Assembly: GCA_033675265.1 (NCBI GenBank)
Contig: JAUJYZ010001094.1
Location: 124,001 to 188,000, forward strand
DNA: 64,000 nucleotides
Origin: Actinostola sp. cb2023
Lineage: Eukaryota > Cnidaria > Anthozoa > Actiniaria > Actinostolidae
Direction of reading: 5' to 3'
The notes below the pieces were generated by a model that was not told the DNA's origin, searched no databases, and worked only from the letters and a program-made list of their open reading frames with translations. This document shows positions 1-9,600 of this stretch, in pieces. The stretch's first letter is position 1. Each line of letters begins with the position of its first letter. The position numbers and the translations under genes were made by a program.

Positions 1-308
1 AACAGTAATTCTGGTAGCCATTTTGAAAACATTAGTACCCAAGCCTCTGTTCCACAGCGAAACCAAGTTTTCTAGTCCCAGACTCCCTTAGATGATCGAT
101 TAAGTTTGACTGAAAAAGGCTGAGAATTCAAGAGAATTGGCCGATTGGGGCCTGGGCCCGAATTTAAAATTTCTCGCGGGATTTTGCGAAAACTGCTTCG
201 GAAAAATATATAAACACGGTTTTTTGGGAAAATAAATACAGGATTATTTTTTTAAATGTTTATAAATTATTGGAATGTTTTATATTTGCCATTTAACCAA
301 AACCACGA
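1..308. other. Left flank of Polinton genes, no gene seen
   Basis: No coding region is supported here. The first 60-75 bases (a TAGCCATTTTGAAAA stretch followed by an AACCAAG motif) resemble part of the short inverted-repeat element at 38544-38668, so the edge may be host repeat rather than Polinton. No Polinton terminal inverted repeat is recognisable, so the left end of the element is either lost or outside the window. Confidence 0.3.
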
Positions 309-590
309 TCATGACACGATTTCTTGGGCAATTGTGTGCGATGCATGTAAGTTACCATCCGCTAATTTTTTGTTCATATAACGTGTTGTTAACCAATCTT
401 GATACTGCTGGCGCTTCTTTTCAAATTCACCCATATCTTGTTGGTATTTTTCAAGAGCCTTATCATGTCGAATTTTCTCTTCATCAATATGTTTCTTAGA
501 ACTTAGGGCTTTCGCTAAATACATCGAGCCTGTGAAGGCTGTAGCATTCAGAACAGCTCCGGCGACCATCATAACTACTGCACTTGCCAT
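309..590 (-). CDS. Polinton small membrane protein, 93 residues
   Basis: The N-terminal 30 residues are strongly hydrophobic and alanine/valine-rich (one membrane segment). They are followed by a charged helix, about residues 33-65, with many Lys, Glu and Gln that could form a coiled coil. A TATAATATAA string touches the start codon, as for the other genes of the element. It is the leftmost of three short genes on the minus strand (309-1135), all with a hydrophobic stretch. I know no enzymatic motif in it. A virion-associated or membrane-interacting role is inference from position and composition only. Confidence 0.6.
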   Translation of the reverse strand: MASAVVMMVAGAVLNATAFTGSMYLAKALSSKKHIDEEKIRHDKALEKYQQDMGEFEKKRQQYQDWLTTRYMNKKLADGNLHASHTIAQEIVS

Positions 591-595
591 TTATA

Positions 596-817
596 TTATA
601 GAGATTTTGGCAGGATTTTTTGATCTTCTAGATATTGCTTCAAATACATAGAGCCGGATAGAACCACCACCCACTTACCATAGTTTGATAAACTCGTTGA
701 AGGATCGTTGATGAAGGACTCTTTCATAGCTTTCTTACCAATGTAGCCAATGCCGGCCGCGATGCCAACAACTACAGAAGCGTCCGTAATACTTTTAATC
801 ATTTTGTTTTCTGACAT
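596..817 (-). CDS. Polinton small membrane protein, 73 residues
   Basis: A short protein with a glycine/alanine-rich hydrophobic segment (about residues 14-28, containing GIAAGIGYIG) and a second hydrophobic patch (WVVVLSGSMYL). The start codon lies directly behind a long TATATATATATA run. It sits 5 bases upstream of the neighbouring 93-residue gene on the same strand. Both proteins contain a GSMYL motif, so they may be distant paralogues; that is inference. Function unknown. Confidence 0.55.
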   Translation of the reverse strand: MSENKMIKSITDASVVVGIAAGIGYIGKKAMKESFINDPSTSLSNYGKWVVVLSGSMYLKQYLEDQKILPKSL

Positions 818-865
818 TATATATATATATTTTATTCCATACCTCCTCGCGAAGAAGCTGCTGTA

Positions 866-1135
866 TCAGGAGCGGCAGGTGCAGCAGGTGCAGCATCTAC
901 TTTCCTCCATCGAAAATATAAATCTGAAAGCTGTTAAACCTATTCCAACTAGTGTCAATGCTGTTGTTAGTGATGGCATCCAGTTTTCATGAACTTCACT
1001 CTTTTCTAGAGCCTTTTTAGCGTTCCTATGATATTCAGCCAGTTTTTTTCCAGCTGCTATTTTCTTAGGATCCTTTTGCTTAACAATTGGAGTTTCTGGT
1101 TCTTTGGTTATTTGATCATCTGCGGCTTCAGACAT
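866..1135 (-). CDS. Polinton small protein, acidic head and one hydrophobic segment
   Basis: I place the start at the second methionine (1135), because TATATA abuts that ATG as in neighbouring genes; the open frame itself extends to 1156. The N-terminal half is charged (SEAADDQITKEPETP, then a Lys-rich helix). A hydrophobic stretch around SLTTALTLVGIGLTAFRF follows, then a short cysteine-rich tail (CCTCCTC) before the stop. No known domain was recognised. It shares strand and spacing with the two small membrane-protein genes on its left and is probably part of the same functional group. Confidence 0.5.
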   Translation of the reverse strand: MSEAADDQITKEPETPIVKQKDPKKIAAGKKLAEYHRNAKKALEKSEVHENWMPSLTTALTLVGIGLTAFRFIFSMEESRCCTCCTCRS

Positions 1136-1156
1136 ATATATAGAATAATATTCCAA

Positions 1157-1245
1157 CAGCTTTCAACAGATGTTCAACAGCTTTCAACAGATGTTCCAAC
1201 AGAGTTCCAACAGCTTTCAACAGCTTTCAAGAGAGTTCCAACATG
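1157..1245. repeat. Short tandem repeat, 11-13 base unit
   Basis: A degenerate tandem of CAACAGCTTTCAACAGATGTT-type units, alternating CAACAGCTTT and CAACAGATGTTC, lies between the VLTF3-like gene and the small-protein gene. The repeat runs into the last codons of the VLTF3-like frame, so the C-terminal residues of that protein (WNSLESC) are repeat-derived. Confidence 0.75.
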
Positions 1246-2140
1246 GGCCAAATTCATTTCTTAAAGTGCTGCAGGTGCTTCTCCATTCCAGAGGAACTTT
1301 CTTACAAATCAGTCGCCATTCATCGTCATTCCTTTCTACTGTGTCAGAACCTTGCAGGTGAATAAAGCGTAAAATACTGCGGTCTTCCCCCTTGGGTATT
1401 AAGAGGTCTAATATCTTAGAAATGTAATAAGGGTAATATCTTCTATTTTTTCTATGCAATTCCTTGATATGATTTCTAGCTTCTAAAACTTGTATAAAAA
1501 GATGTTCTCCTTTAACAAGCACATCGGCAGATACTTTTGGTATGGGATTGCCAGTTACTATGCTCCAAACTGCAGAAGCGTGTTTATTCAAATCCGCCCG
1601 ACCAATATCTTTTAGAGCTATTCTAACATCTTGAATTGTATTGCCCTCCTTACAGCTATTTATTACATCGTCAGGAATTATCAACATCGGCTGCCCTAGA
1701 ATAAGATTTATCCAATTATGATAATGTTTGCTGGGATTAAAAATGCCGAGCTTAACCGACTGCCCTTCTTGACCGTAAAATTGAGCATAATTAACAGATA
1801 CAGGCATGGAAACTTCTCTTCCGCAAGAACACACCATTTGCAATTCTTCTCTATCCAGAACCATCTTGTTGCCGCAAATACATATTTCATATTCATTGTT
1901 TTCCACTGTATGTGGAAGAGTGTTTAACATTTTCCTCAGCTGAACTACTTCTAAATCTTCTGCAGGCAGCTTAATAATCGTGTTTGTTCTATCTTCATAC
2001 TTACTCCACACCATAAAAAAGTAATTCTCTGATAGATCCCCTCCTAGCAGTTCTAAATAAAACTCAGATATTATTTCATCCGCATCATATTTTTTCGCTA
2101 TTCGTTTAAGTTTTCTAAGATAAGCTGTCACAGACTCCAT
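1217..2140 (-). CDS. VLTF3-like late transcription factor of the Polinton
   Basis: A 307-residue protein if started at 2140, where an AATAT string abuts the ATG; the open frame extends to 2158. Two paired-cysteine knuckles, CICG and CSCG, about 17 residues apart form a zinc ribbon. This is followed by a HYHNWINLILGQ segment and a YYPYYISKILDLL segment, which together look like the Pox_VLTF3-like family of late transcription factors in large DNA viruses and some Polinton-type elements. The likely role is activation of late (virion) genes of the element. The last residues are encoded by a tandem repeat, so the natural C-terminus may have been replaced. No frame break is visible in the body. The family assignment rests on remembered motif similarity and should be tested by profile search. 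Confidence 0.65.
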   Translation of the reverse strand: MESVTAYLRKLKRIAKKYDADEIISEFYLELLGGDLSENYFFMVWSKYEDRTNTIIKLPAEDLEVVQLRKMLNTLPHTVENNEYEICICGNKMVLDREELQMVCSCGREVSMPVSVNYAQFYGQEGQSVKLGIFNPSKHYHNWINLILGQPMLIIPDDVINSCKEGNTIQDVRIALKDIGRADLNKHASAVWSIVTGNPIPKVSADVLVKGEHLFIQVLEARNHIKELHRKNRRYYPYYISKILDLLIPKGEDRSILRFIHLQGSDTVERNDDEWRLICKKVPLEWRSTCSTLRNEFGPCWNSLESC

Positions 2141-2169
2141 ATATTGAGGCACATGCATTGCACTAATAT

Positions 2170-2855
2170 ATGATTATAACCAACCATGCATATTTAAAAT
2201 CAATCGTATCTTTTTTGAGAACCTTTAGAACCCGTCAAGTAATACTTAGCTTCGATTCTGACATTCTAGAGATTTATGCCGAGGATATTGAATCTATCAA
2301 CTTTTTTAAAGCAAAAGTAAAAATAAAACAAGATCGCCCTATTATCTGTGCTATAAAAGTTAGATTGGAAGATCTTAAAGAAGTATTCAACAGTATTGAT
2401 AGAGAAGTGACGGAATTGAAATGGATCTTAATCTGGAGATGTTGGAATCTTTGATTACTTCTCCTATGAGAACAATACAAGTCAGTATTCTTTACCAACC
2501 TATTCAGCCGCCGACACTATGGGGAAAAAAATACTTTCCTTTATCCTGGTCAATGGCGCAGAAGGCTTTCAAGAAAAGCTTCTCAAATCAAGGGCAGATT
2601 GAAAGATATATTCACATCACATCCTCTGCAGGGCAAATACAACTAGAGACGAATAAAGCTCATCATGTCATCTGCAAGGAAACTTTATACGATGCAAAGG
2701 TGAGTGAATCAACGGAATTCCTTATAAGCTTAGACCTAATTAAAAGGAATCTTAACTTGCCTTGTAAGAAACTTGCTATAAGCTGTTCAAAAGATGTCCT
2801 GCAACTTTCATCATCTGCAATAACTATTAGAACAATTCTTCATAAGATTTCTTAA
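2170..2855 (+). pseudogene. Possible sliding-clamp-like protein, broken by one frameshift
   Basis: Two overlapping plus-strand frames (2170-2454 and 2421-2855) read as one protein of about 220 residues interrupted by a one-base shift between about 2405 and 2425. The first half has an alternating beta pattern (QVILSFDSDILEIYAED). The second ends with FLISLDLIKRNLN ... KLAISCSKDVLQLSS. That arrangement resembles the two-fold repeats of PCNA-type clamps, where a helix-strand unit precedes a hydrophobic strand pair. This is fold-level inference, not a recognised family. The ATG directly follows AATAT, and the gene starts 29 bases from the opposite-strand VLTF3-like gene, so the two are divergent. 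A processivity factor would fit beside an element-encoded polymerase. Confidence 0.45.
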
Positions 2856-3167
2856 TGTTCTTCTTGATCTACAACAGTCCCATGTTCTGTAGCATCTACT
2901 TTGAAATTAACATGTTTTACTACTTGCTAAATCAGACCAGACTCGAAAAATGCTGAACTGCTAATGCTGATAGTACATGTCAAGACATGTCATGTGTAAA
3001 GCTTAGATGCTTATATATACATATTTACTAAACCACACATTCCTAGTGGTTTCCTAGTTATGTTATCTAGCCTATGTGGTACATTCTTTCTAACTATGTC
3101 ACCAGGTGCTATTATCAAATATCCTGTTCCTGTCCCGTCCGCCTTCCAGATTTAGACTCATATTAAC
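2856..3167. other. Polinton intergenic stretch with a remnant reading frame
   Basis: Apart from the short minus-strand frame at 3011-3145, I see no gene here. The stretch lies between the 3' ends of the convergent clamp-like gene (plus) and the 146-residue gene (minus). Confidence 0.4.
3011..3145 (-). pseudogene. Short reading frame without a start codon, possible gene remnant
   Basis: A minus-strand frame of about 45 residues reads GTGTGYLIIAPGDIVRKNVP and then a GMCGLVNMYI end before a TAA at 3011-3013. It has no ATG in frame. An ATG about 10 codons upstream (near 3155) is in a different frame, so a single-base shift in the GGCGGACGGG tract could have split a small gene of about 50 residues. 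The composition looks protein-like, but I do not recognise it. Confidence 0.3.
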
Positions 3168-3608
3168 TTAGTCAATATCCACAACTAAACAGCTGCTAAG
3201 AGCTACCAATCTACCGCCTTTGAGGAGAAAATATCCTGCGATATTATTCAATTCCTGTTTCAACATCTCATTATTCTGTAGATCATCACACAATTCCTTA
3301 TTCAGATTATCAATAGGAACAACATAAGATCCAATAGAAACAGCAAGTTCTAATACCGCATCAACTAATCCATTAGTTATTTTATTTCCTAATACAGCTT
3401 GATATCTATTAAAATACTTATCCACATCTTTTGCTGACAACTTCTTAACATCTCCTAGACTCATTTTAATACCCGTGTATTGGTCAATAGTACCAAGTAC
3501 TGAGAGAATTGAAAGTTGTTCACGTTTTTCTTCCACTTCTTCAGTAACAACTGGTTTTTTCTTTTTCTTTTCTATTGACGCATCATATTGATCAAGAATT
3601 GATGTCAT
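3168..3608 (-). CDS. Conserved Polinton protein of unknown function, 146 residues
   Basis: A lysine-rich N-terminus (KKKKKPVVTEEVEEKRE) is followed by a mostly helical body containing the segments LSAKDVDKYFNRYQAVLGNK and YVVPIDNLNKELCDDL. I recall this pattern from uncharacterised proteins found next to the packaging ATPase in metazoan Polintons, but I cannot name it with certainty. Its ATG overlaps the TAA of the ATPase gene by one base (TAATG) within a TATATAATG string. Position beside the ATPase and capsid genes suggests a morphogenesis role; that is inference. Confidence 0.65.
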   Translation of the reverse strand: MTSILDQYDASIEKKKKKPVVTEEVEEKREQLSILSVLGTIDQYTGIKMSLGDVKKLSAKDVDKYFNRYQAVLGNKITNGLVDAVLELAVSIGSYVVPIDNLNKELCDDLQNNEMLKQELNNIAGYFLLKGGRLVALSSCLVVDID

Positions 3609-4234
3609 TATATATTAGTTGGAATTTCCAAATAATGATTATAAGGATGTCTTAAACAAAAGCACATTCTTGAGTATTTTTCTGATTTTAATGTTTTAAT
3701 AAAAGACTTCCGTTCTTCAAGCTGCATATTTCCGCCATATTCCTCAAACAGAGTTTTTTCGCACAACAGATTAGGATTATAAAATGAAATAATACATCCA
3801 ACATTTTCTCGAAATGGTTTGGCTATAGATGATAATTGTTGAGTTAATACCCATAGGGATAACCCTTCATGTCTCCCACTGAATGCTAATTTAATAAACT
3901 TGTTTGATCTTTGTTTGAGATCCTTTGAAAATGCGCAATCGTCTAATATTATTAATGTGTTCGTACCAGAGAATACTGTTTGACAACATGAAAGTAAATC
4001 ATTTATCTCATCTGTATCATCGGATTCTGGTGATAGAACAATAAATCTTGGATCCTTATTTGCAAAACCTTGGTAAGTTTTATTTTTCGAATAGGTTGGA
4101 CAAATCAGAACAACGTATTCAAAAACATTTCTATAGGTTCCTCTTAGAGTCTCAACTAAATATTTTGTTTTGCCGCAATTCGTCGGCCCTACTATAATAC
4201 AGTGAAATGGTACTTGATCTTTCAATTCTTCCAT
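3608..4234 (-). CDS. FtsK/HerA-type genome-packaging ATPase
   Basis: A 208-residue P-loop ATPase when started at the ATG at 4234; the longer open frame to 4306 has no TATA string. The Walker A motif is GPTNCGKT (about residues 17-24). The Walker B motif is TLIILDD (about residues 92-98). A sensor-like WVLTQQLSS segment follows. This matches the compact packaging ATPases of Polintons, adintoviruses and virophages, which push DNA into a preformed capsid. The start codon shares one base with the stop codon of the capsid gene (TGATG), and the stop overlaps the next gene (TAATG). The frame is intact from start to stop. Confidence 0.85.
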   Translation of the reverse strand: MEELKDQVPFHCIIVGPTNCGKTKYLVETLRGTYRNVFEYVVLICPTYSKNKTYQGFANKDPRFIVLSPESDDTDEINDLLSCCQTVFSGTNTLIILDDCAFSKDLKQRSNKFIKLAFSGRHEGLSLWVLTQQLSSIAKPFRENVGCIISFYNPNLLCEKTLFEEYGGNMQLEERKSFIKTLKSEKYSRMCFCLRHPYNHYLEIPTNI

Positions 4235-5482
4235 CAATATAAAATAGCTTTTAAATTGCTGCCTTGAATTTCCATAAGAGCATCGGCAATGACAAACATA
4301 TAACATGTTATATTTCCTGATCCACCAACTTTCCTCTTCATCTCCAGTTTAACACCGTCTTTTGTGCTATTCAACAACAAACCATTACCATGAATGTTGT
4401 TATCGGGGAAGGTTCTCAAATCAATCCATAGGGCGAATTTGTCAGAGTAAAAGTCTTTAGGTGTGATATTCAGTATCAGTCTCACCAAATCTTGATCTAA
4501 TCGAGCTCCAAAAATCAGTTGGCACCATACCCTTTGAATAAAGTTTATTTGGCATTCCGTCAACGTTGATATTGACCTGTAGGATACTAGGAGATACAAA
4601 CTTTTCACTATCTCTAGCACCTACAGCATACGCATCAGTAAATAGCATTAAAATACCGCTCATCGACCGCCGGGGAATATTAACATGTTCGTTAATCACA
4701 CTGTCAGTGGCTTTATTAATCGTGAATGTCTTATGGAGAAGAATGTTCTCATAATAAAAACCTTTACCGACTTGATATGCTGATAGGGCCTCACGTGCAA
4801 GATAATCACTAGCAATACACTCATATTCAAGCTCGATATTTGAAAGACTGTAAGTGTATGCTTTAGTTATATCAGATTTTAATGTAACTTCTTTGCTTTG
4901 TGGAAGTGTAATCTCAAACGTTAGATTCTGAGAGAGTGCTTTTGCATAGAAACAGCCGTGGGCGTCTAAAATAGGGTGATTGATTGACATTCGATATCTA
5001 TCTCCATAAACAGCTGCCAGAGCTACCTCGTTTGCATCTGTAGACACTTTATCACCTGCAGCTGTTCTAAGCTTTCGCATATTAGCCGTTGAAATACCCT
5101 CCCGCAACCTATTCTCCCGTTCTCTTTTCGATAAATAGAGATCATTATAGGTTTCAAACAGATCGATGCGATGTGTGTCTTGAAGAGTCTCCCCACCATA
5201 CAAAACCCTCATATGGGATTTTAGAGCCCGGCCTAGATTATTGATGACTGTATTATTTACATGTCCAGCGACAGCAAGATTTAGTTTGAAAGTCAATGCG
5301 ATTGAACCCGGAACGTATACAACATTATCAGCCAACTTTGGAATATGGATGTACAATGTCTCCCCAGGGTTCGCTGTGCTTGGATTAAAAGTCACGCGAT
5401 GAACGGTTTTTTCAGCTTTCAAACCATAAGGCTGTTTGTATTCTCGATTTACATCTAATATTTCTGGAATAGATTGCGTCAT
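4234..5482 (-). pseudogene. Double-jelly-roll major capsid protein, one frameshift near the C-terminus
   Basis: The upstream frame (5482 down to 4457) codes 341 residues, with segments typical of Polinton major capsid proteins: an N-terminal VTFNPSTANPGETLYIHIPK strand, LYGGETLQDTHRIDLFETY, and GMPNKLYSKGMVPTDFW. The remaining C-terminal part (KDFYSDKFALWIDLRTFPDN, HGNGLLLN, GSGNITCYMFVIADA) is in a second frame ending at 4234. The two are related by a single-base shift close to 4455-4470. Known capsid proteins of this class form the trimeric hexons of icosahedral virions. The start codon sits in a palindromic CATTATATAATG shared with the divergent integrase. The break may be real decay or a consensus-sequence error. 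Confidence 0.85.
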
Positions 5483-5491
5483 TATATAATG
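5483..5491. promoter_or_regulatory. Shared palindromic TATATA start region of capsid and integrase genes
   Basis: CATTATATAATG is a palindrome that places an ATG on each strand, the capsid gene to the left and the integrase to the right, separated by only six bases. TATATA touches both start codons. Transcripts from such a site would have almost no 5' leader in either direction. The promoter role is inferred from recurrence of the same string before nearly all genes of the element. Confidence 0.5.
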
Positions 5492-6460
5492 GACAAGAAA
5501 CTTTCAAAAATATACTATTCAGCTGTTGGATATTGGAAAGGTTATGACGCTATCAATAAATTAGCAGATGCTGCGACAGTTGATAAAAATATTGTAGAAA
5601 ATTGGTTGGAAAAACAAGCCCTGTGGCAGATATATTTATCACCTCCGAAATACATTCCTAGGCCGCATTGGAATATTTCAAAACCAAATGAAATACATCA
5701 GGCGGATCTTTTATTTTTACCACATGATACTGTTAAAAGAAAGACTTACAAATATGCTCTAGTAGTAGTTGATGTAGCTAGCAGATATGTTGATGCTGAA
5801 CCTTTGACGTCTAAGTACTCAACAGAAGTATCTAAAGCTTTTAATAAAATATATTCTAGAAAATTACAATGGCCTGAAACAATGATGGTAGATCCTGGTA
5901 CAGAATTTATGGGAGAAGTTACATCGATTATGAAAAATATACAAAGATCAGAAGCTGGAAATCATAGAGCGCAATCATTAGTTGAGCGTGCTAATCGAAC
6001 TATTTCTGAAAAGTTATTTAGCCATCAATATGCTCAAGAAATGTTGGAAGATGATAGATCCCGTGAATGGGTGGAAAGATTGCCTGCTGTTATAAAATCT
6101 ATTAACGGTGGCGTAAAGAGAATTACTGGAGACACACCTAGTGAATCAATAAAGCTAAAAAAAGTTGATTCTAAAGAGGTTAATTATAAAAGGCCTGTTG
6201 GATTAAAAGAGAAAAGATTACCAGCAGATGTGAAAGTTAGATATTTATATGCTCCTGGTGAATTGGAGGGTGGCGAAAAAAGACGTGCCACTGATCCAAT
6301 ATGGTCTATGGAGATGTATGATATAACTCGAATCCAGATATCATCCAATCAACCTCTATTATATTTCCTTTCTGACGGGGCTCCAAAACGTTCTTTTGTC
6401 CTCGAGGAATTACAAGTCGTTCCTGCAGACACTCAGTTACCACCAGATAGTGTCTTATAA
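5489..6460 (+). CDS. Retroviral-type (RVE/DDE) integrase of the Polinton
   Basis: A 323-residue protein from the ATG at 5489, which directly follows TATATA (open frame from 5474). The first catalytic Asp is in IHQADLLFL, the second in MMVDPGTEFMG, and the Glu is in SLVERANRTI. Spacing between the second Asp and the Glu is 30 residues, slightly short of the classical 35. The C-terminal region (IWSMEMYDITRI, APKRSFVLEELQ) matches the end seen in Polinton integrases. The enzyme would insert the linear element into host DNA, giving a 6-bp duplication in characterised Polintons. The frame is intact, making it one of the few apparently undamaged enzymes of this copy. Its stop codon abuts the stop codon of the opposite-strand zinc-ribbon gene. 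Confidence 0.88.
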   Translation: MDKKLSKIYYSAVGYWKGYDAINKLADAATVDKNIVENWLEKQALWQIYLSPPKYIPRPHWNISKPNEIHQADLLFLPHDTVKRKTYKYALVVVDVASRYVDAEPLTSKYSTEVSKAFNKIYSRKLQWPETMMVDPGTEFMGEVTSIMKNIQRSEAGNHRAQSLVERANRTISEKLFSHQYAQEMLEDDRSREWVERLPAVIKSINGGVKRITGDTPSESIKLKKVDSKEVNYKRPVGLKEKRLPADVKVRYLYAPGELEGGEKRRATDPIWSMEMYDITRIQISSNQPLLYFLSDGAPKRSFVLEELQVVPADTQLPPDSVL

Positions 6461-6619
6461 CTAGCGTCCTTTTACAAACTTACGCTTCGCATGTGTCGGC
6501 ATTTGTCTGCCGCCGAATGTCTTTTTACAGTTTGAACAGATTCTGTACATTACTCCGCTAGCTGTATGATAGAATAATCTTTGTGGCTTGAAAAGTTTCT
6601 TACACTCTGAGCACTCCAT
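6461..6619 (-). CDS. Small zinc-ribbon protein, 52 residues
   Basis: This short gene fits exactly between the integrase stop and the polymerase gene. Two CxxC pairs (CSEC near the N-terminus and CSNC about 24 residues later) form a zinc ribbon, followed by a basic tail (THAKRKFVKGR). The ATG follows ACTATA, matching the TATATA rule of the element. The TAG stop is back-to-back with the integrase TAA, with no base between them. Comparable tiny zinc-binding proteins occur in DNA viruses as transcription or packaging accessories; the function here is unknown. Confidence 0.65.
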   Translation of the reverse strand: MECSECKKLFKPQRLFYHTASGVMYRICSNCKKTFGGRQMPTHAKRKFVKGR

Positions 6620-6640
6620 ATAGTCTAATTTGTTGAAACC

Positions 6641-9600
6641 TCAGATAGAACTGGTGTGAATTTGATCTGAAAGAATAATCCTTTTATCATCTTCTCTACT
6701 CAAAGCTACTTTATTTACTGTTTCTGAAAAGAGTTGGTGCTTGTAACTTCTAATCACATTCATCTTTCGCATGACTTTAACTCCAGAGAACAGACAATTC
6801 TTATAATCATCAAATTCAATATCATTCTTTACAACAGACTTCTTAATACCTTTGCATTTCTTTTCCTCTTTTTCATCTATTTTGTAAGCGTACAGTTTAC
6901 TTCTCAAACCAACGAACTCAGTTATTTCCCCTTGAGCAGCAGTTTCATCTTTCATCATTCCTATTACTTTCTTATTGGCCCACTTGCCAATTGCATGATC
7001 TTTTGGATAGGCGCTTGTATCAAACCATCTATCGATATCACCTTTAATATCTTTATAGAAATCTTCTGTTTTTATCTCATACATAAGACTGTCTGTATCT
7101 GTCGAAACAGCAACTTACTACTTTTGAACTTCTTTTTAAAGTAGTTATAATGAAAATCATACATGAGCGCTTTCGACTGATCTAGAATAACAAGTTCCCA
7201 AATATAGACCGGTTTGTTAAAGATCAATTCTGTTTTTCTCATGTGAATAGCACACAAATGTTCTGAAAATATGGTTCTTCTATGATAATTCGGTTGTGCA
7301 ATTAGTCTTGCCGCTTGTTTCTCAGTTGTTACAAGTTTAATATGTTGTCTGTTACGAATATTTTCCATAGTTTTACCAAATACTGAATTGTTCATCAACT
7401 TAAAGAAATCCTTTTCAAAGTCATTCTTTGCTGCTGTTCTAAGTTCCGTGTTTAAGTTTATGTACTTTTTCAGCCAGTCTGATTCATTAAAGGTAATTCC
7501 TCTGCGTATTTTAACTATTTCCATTCCTAAACTTTCATACAACTTCAGAATTGCATGATGCATACAACATATTTTCTTTTATTTCTAGTCGTAGGAACTA
7601 GCTTTTCAACTTTGTTCAGCATCAAATGTTCTGGCGCTAGAGGATATTCATTGTGCAAATCATGCAACTCTTCTGGATACTCTAAATCCACTTCTAAAAT
7701 ACATGGATAATTGTACCAATGAAGTAGTTTATCTTTATTCATCCATTTGAAATCGCCGGTGGGAAGTGGTTCTGACATGGCCCAACCATATAGATTATTT
7801 GCATCAAGATACTTAATAAAGATATCCTTCTTATCCTTCTTATAATCTTTCATATACTTGTTATTCGCCTTTGCATACCGTTTAGTAATCATGCTAACAC
7901 CACCTCTAGTTCCTTTTTCAATCATTAAAAGCATATCCACATCAGTTAAAAGTTCAAGTTCTATCTCCGTCATCTTCAACATAGCATCCCAGCTCAAACC
8001 TGGAGCTGTAAAATACCAACAGGGATCTAACTTATAATTATCCATGCACACACCGCGAAAGGTTTCAAACACATCCATCAATAGAATTACATCTGAAAGA
8101 AGATACAGATCGTGGTAATCCCTCATAGTCTTCATTTTGAAAACTTGCCAAACTTTCAACGCATGCTTGTAGTCGGCGGTTGAAATATCGCTGTCATTAA
8201 GTCTGCTGAAGAACTCTTCCTTCTTTGGCAATCTAGGTTCATCTAACTTTGACAAACAGTTCACATAGTCATAAGGATAAACCCCTTTTCTCAACAACAA
8301 GTCGAGTTTTTCACCTGTAAAGAACTTCTTCATATTTATGAACTGTTCTTTTTTCAGATTTGCTACCAGACGGTCCAAACCTGAAGCCATGAACTTAAAA
8401 CTATCGATAAATCTAAGTTCGCGTTTGATGAAAATTGTTTTACCATCTTTAATCCAAGATCCGACAACTATATCCTTCTTAAATGAAATGTACTTCTCCT
8501 CATTATTTGGAATACAATCAATCTTGCCTTCTGAAAATCCTAAACTCTTTATAAACAAATGCGCGTCATATCCAGCCAAATTATGAAAAATCACTGGAAT
8601 GTGTTTAGGAATTCTATAGTTTAAATTACAATCATTATGAGCAGCTCCACGATACTTTCCTGTCAAATGATCGTGATCTTTAACTTTATCTTCTTTCAAC
8701 TTTTGATTACAGATGAAGCAGTCAGCTGCATTCTCATAATCTCTCCTATTCTCTTTTGTCATCACAAGAGGCAGATCTGTTTTTATCTCAGCAAGTTTTC
8801 TAACATCTTTCTCCAAACATTCTACAAACATCTTACCAATATCTTCATCTCCGGTTGCTGTATAACCAACAGTCTTTGGCTGGAACAAATTATCATCGTA
8901 ACATTTAATAATATAGCGAAACCCAGACGGTTTATGCCGCTGATACTTTTCTGTATAAGATTCATCTTCTGCATGCTCCTCTTCTTCCTTGATAGTTTCT
9001 GTAAAGCATTCGAAATCAGCATAAACTACAAAAGGCACTCTCATACTTCTATTGTAATTCTTGAATGAGATTGTGCTGCCTTTCTTTGGCATAGTAATCT
9101 TAATCGAATTGTGTTTCTCACAGCATTCAGAATGTTTATCCAATGAAATCTCTGTTTTAAATGAAATGAGGCATCTTTCGCAGAAATATCTCTTTCCCTT
9201 GTGGCTTGTAATCTGTGATGCCAGCAATCTGCTCATATTTTTTATCCAACAATAATGATTTGTTATTAGCAGCAAATTAATTGTTTGCTCGCGATTGTTG
9301 TTTTCACTTATTCTCAACGGATAGATGCTTTCTTTCCACCCATAAACATTGATTGCAAACCTGGGGTTATTCTTTTCAAAGATTGAAATCTTATCCACCT
9401 GCACTGGAAACTCAAGACCGCTCTCCAATCTAACTCTTCTGCATTCTCTTTCAAAACTTTGGTAACTCTCTCTCTATCCTCTATCCGGCGTGAAAATAGA
9501 TACTGTAACCGCCCATTTAAAACATTGGTTATCTTTGTTTTCTACATTAATTATTGCTTTCTTCTTTTTTAACTTCGGCGGCAAATCGACATAAGATCTA

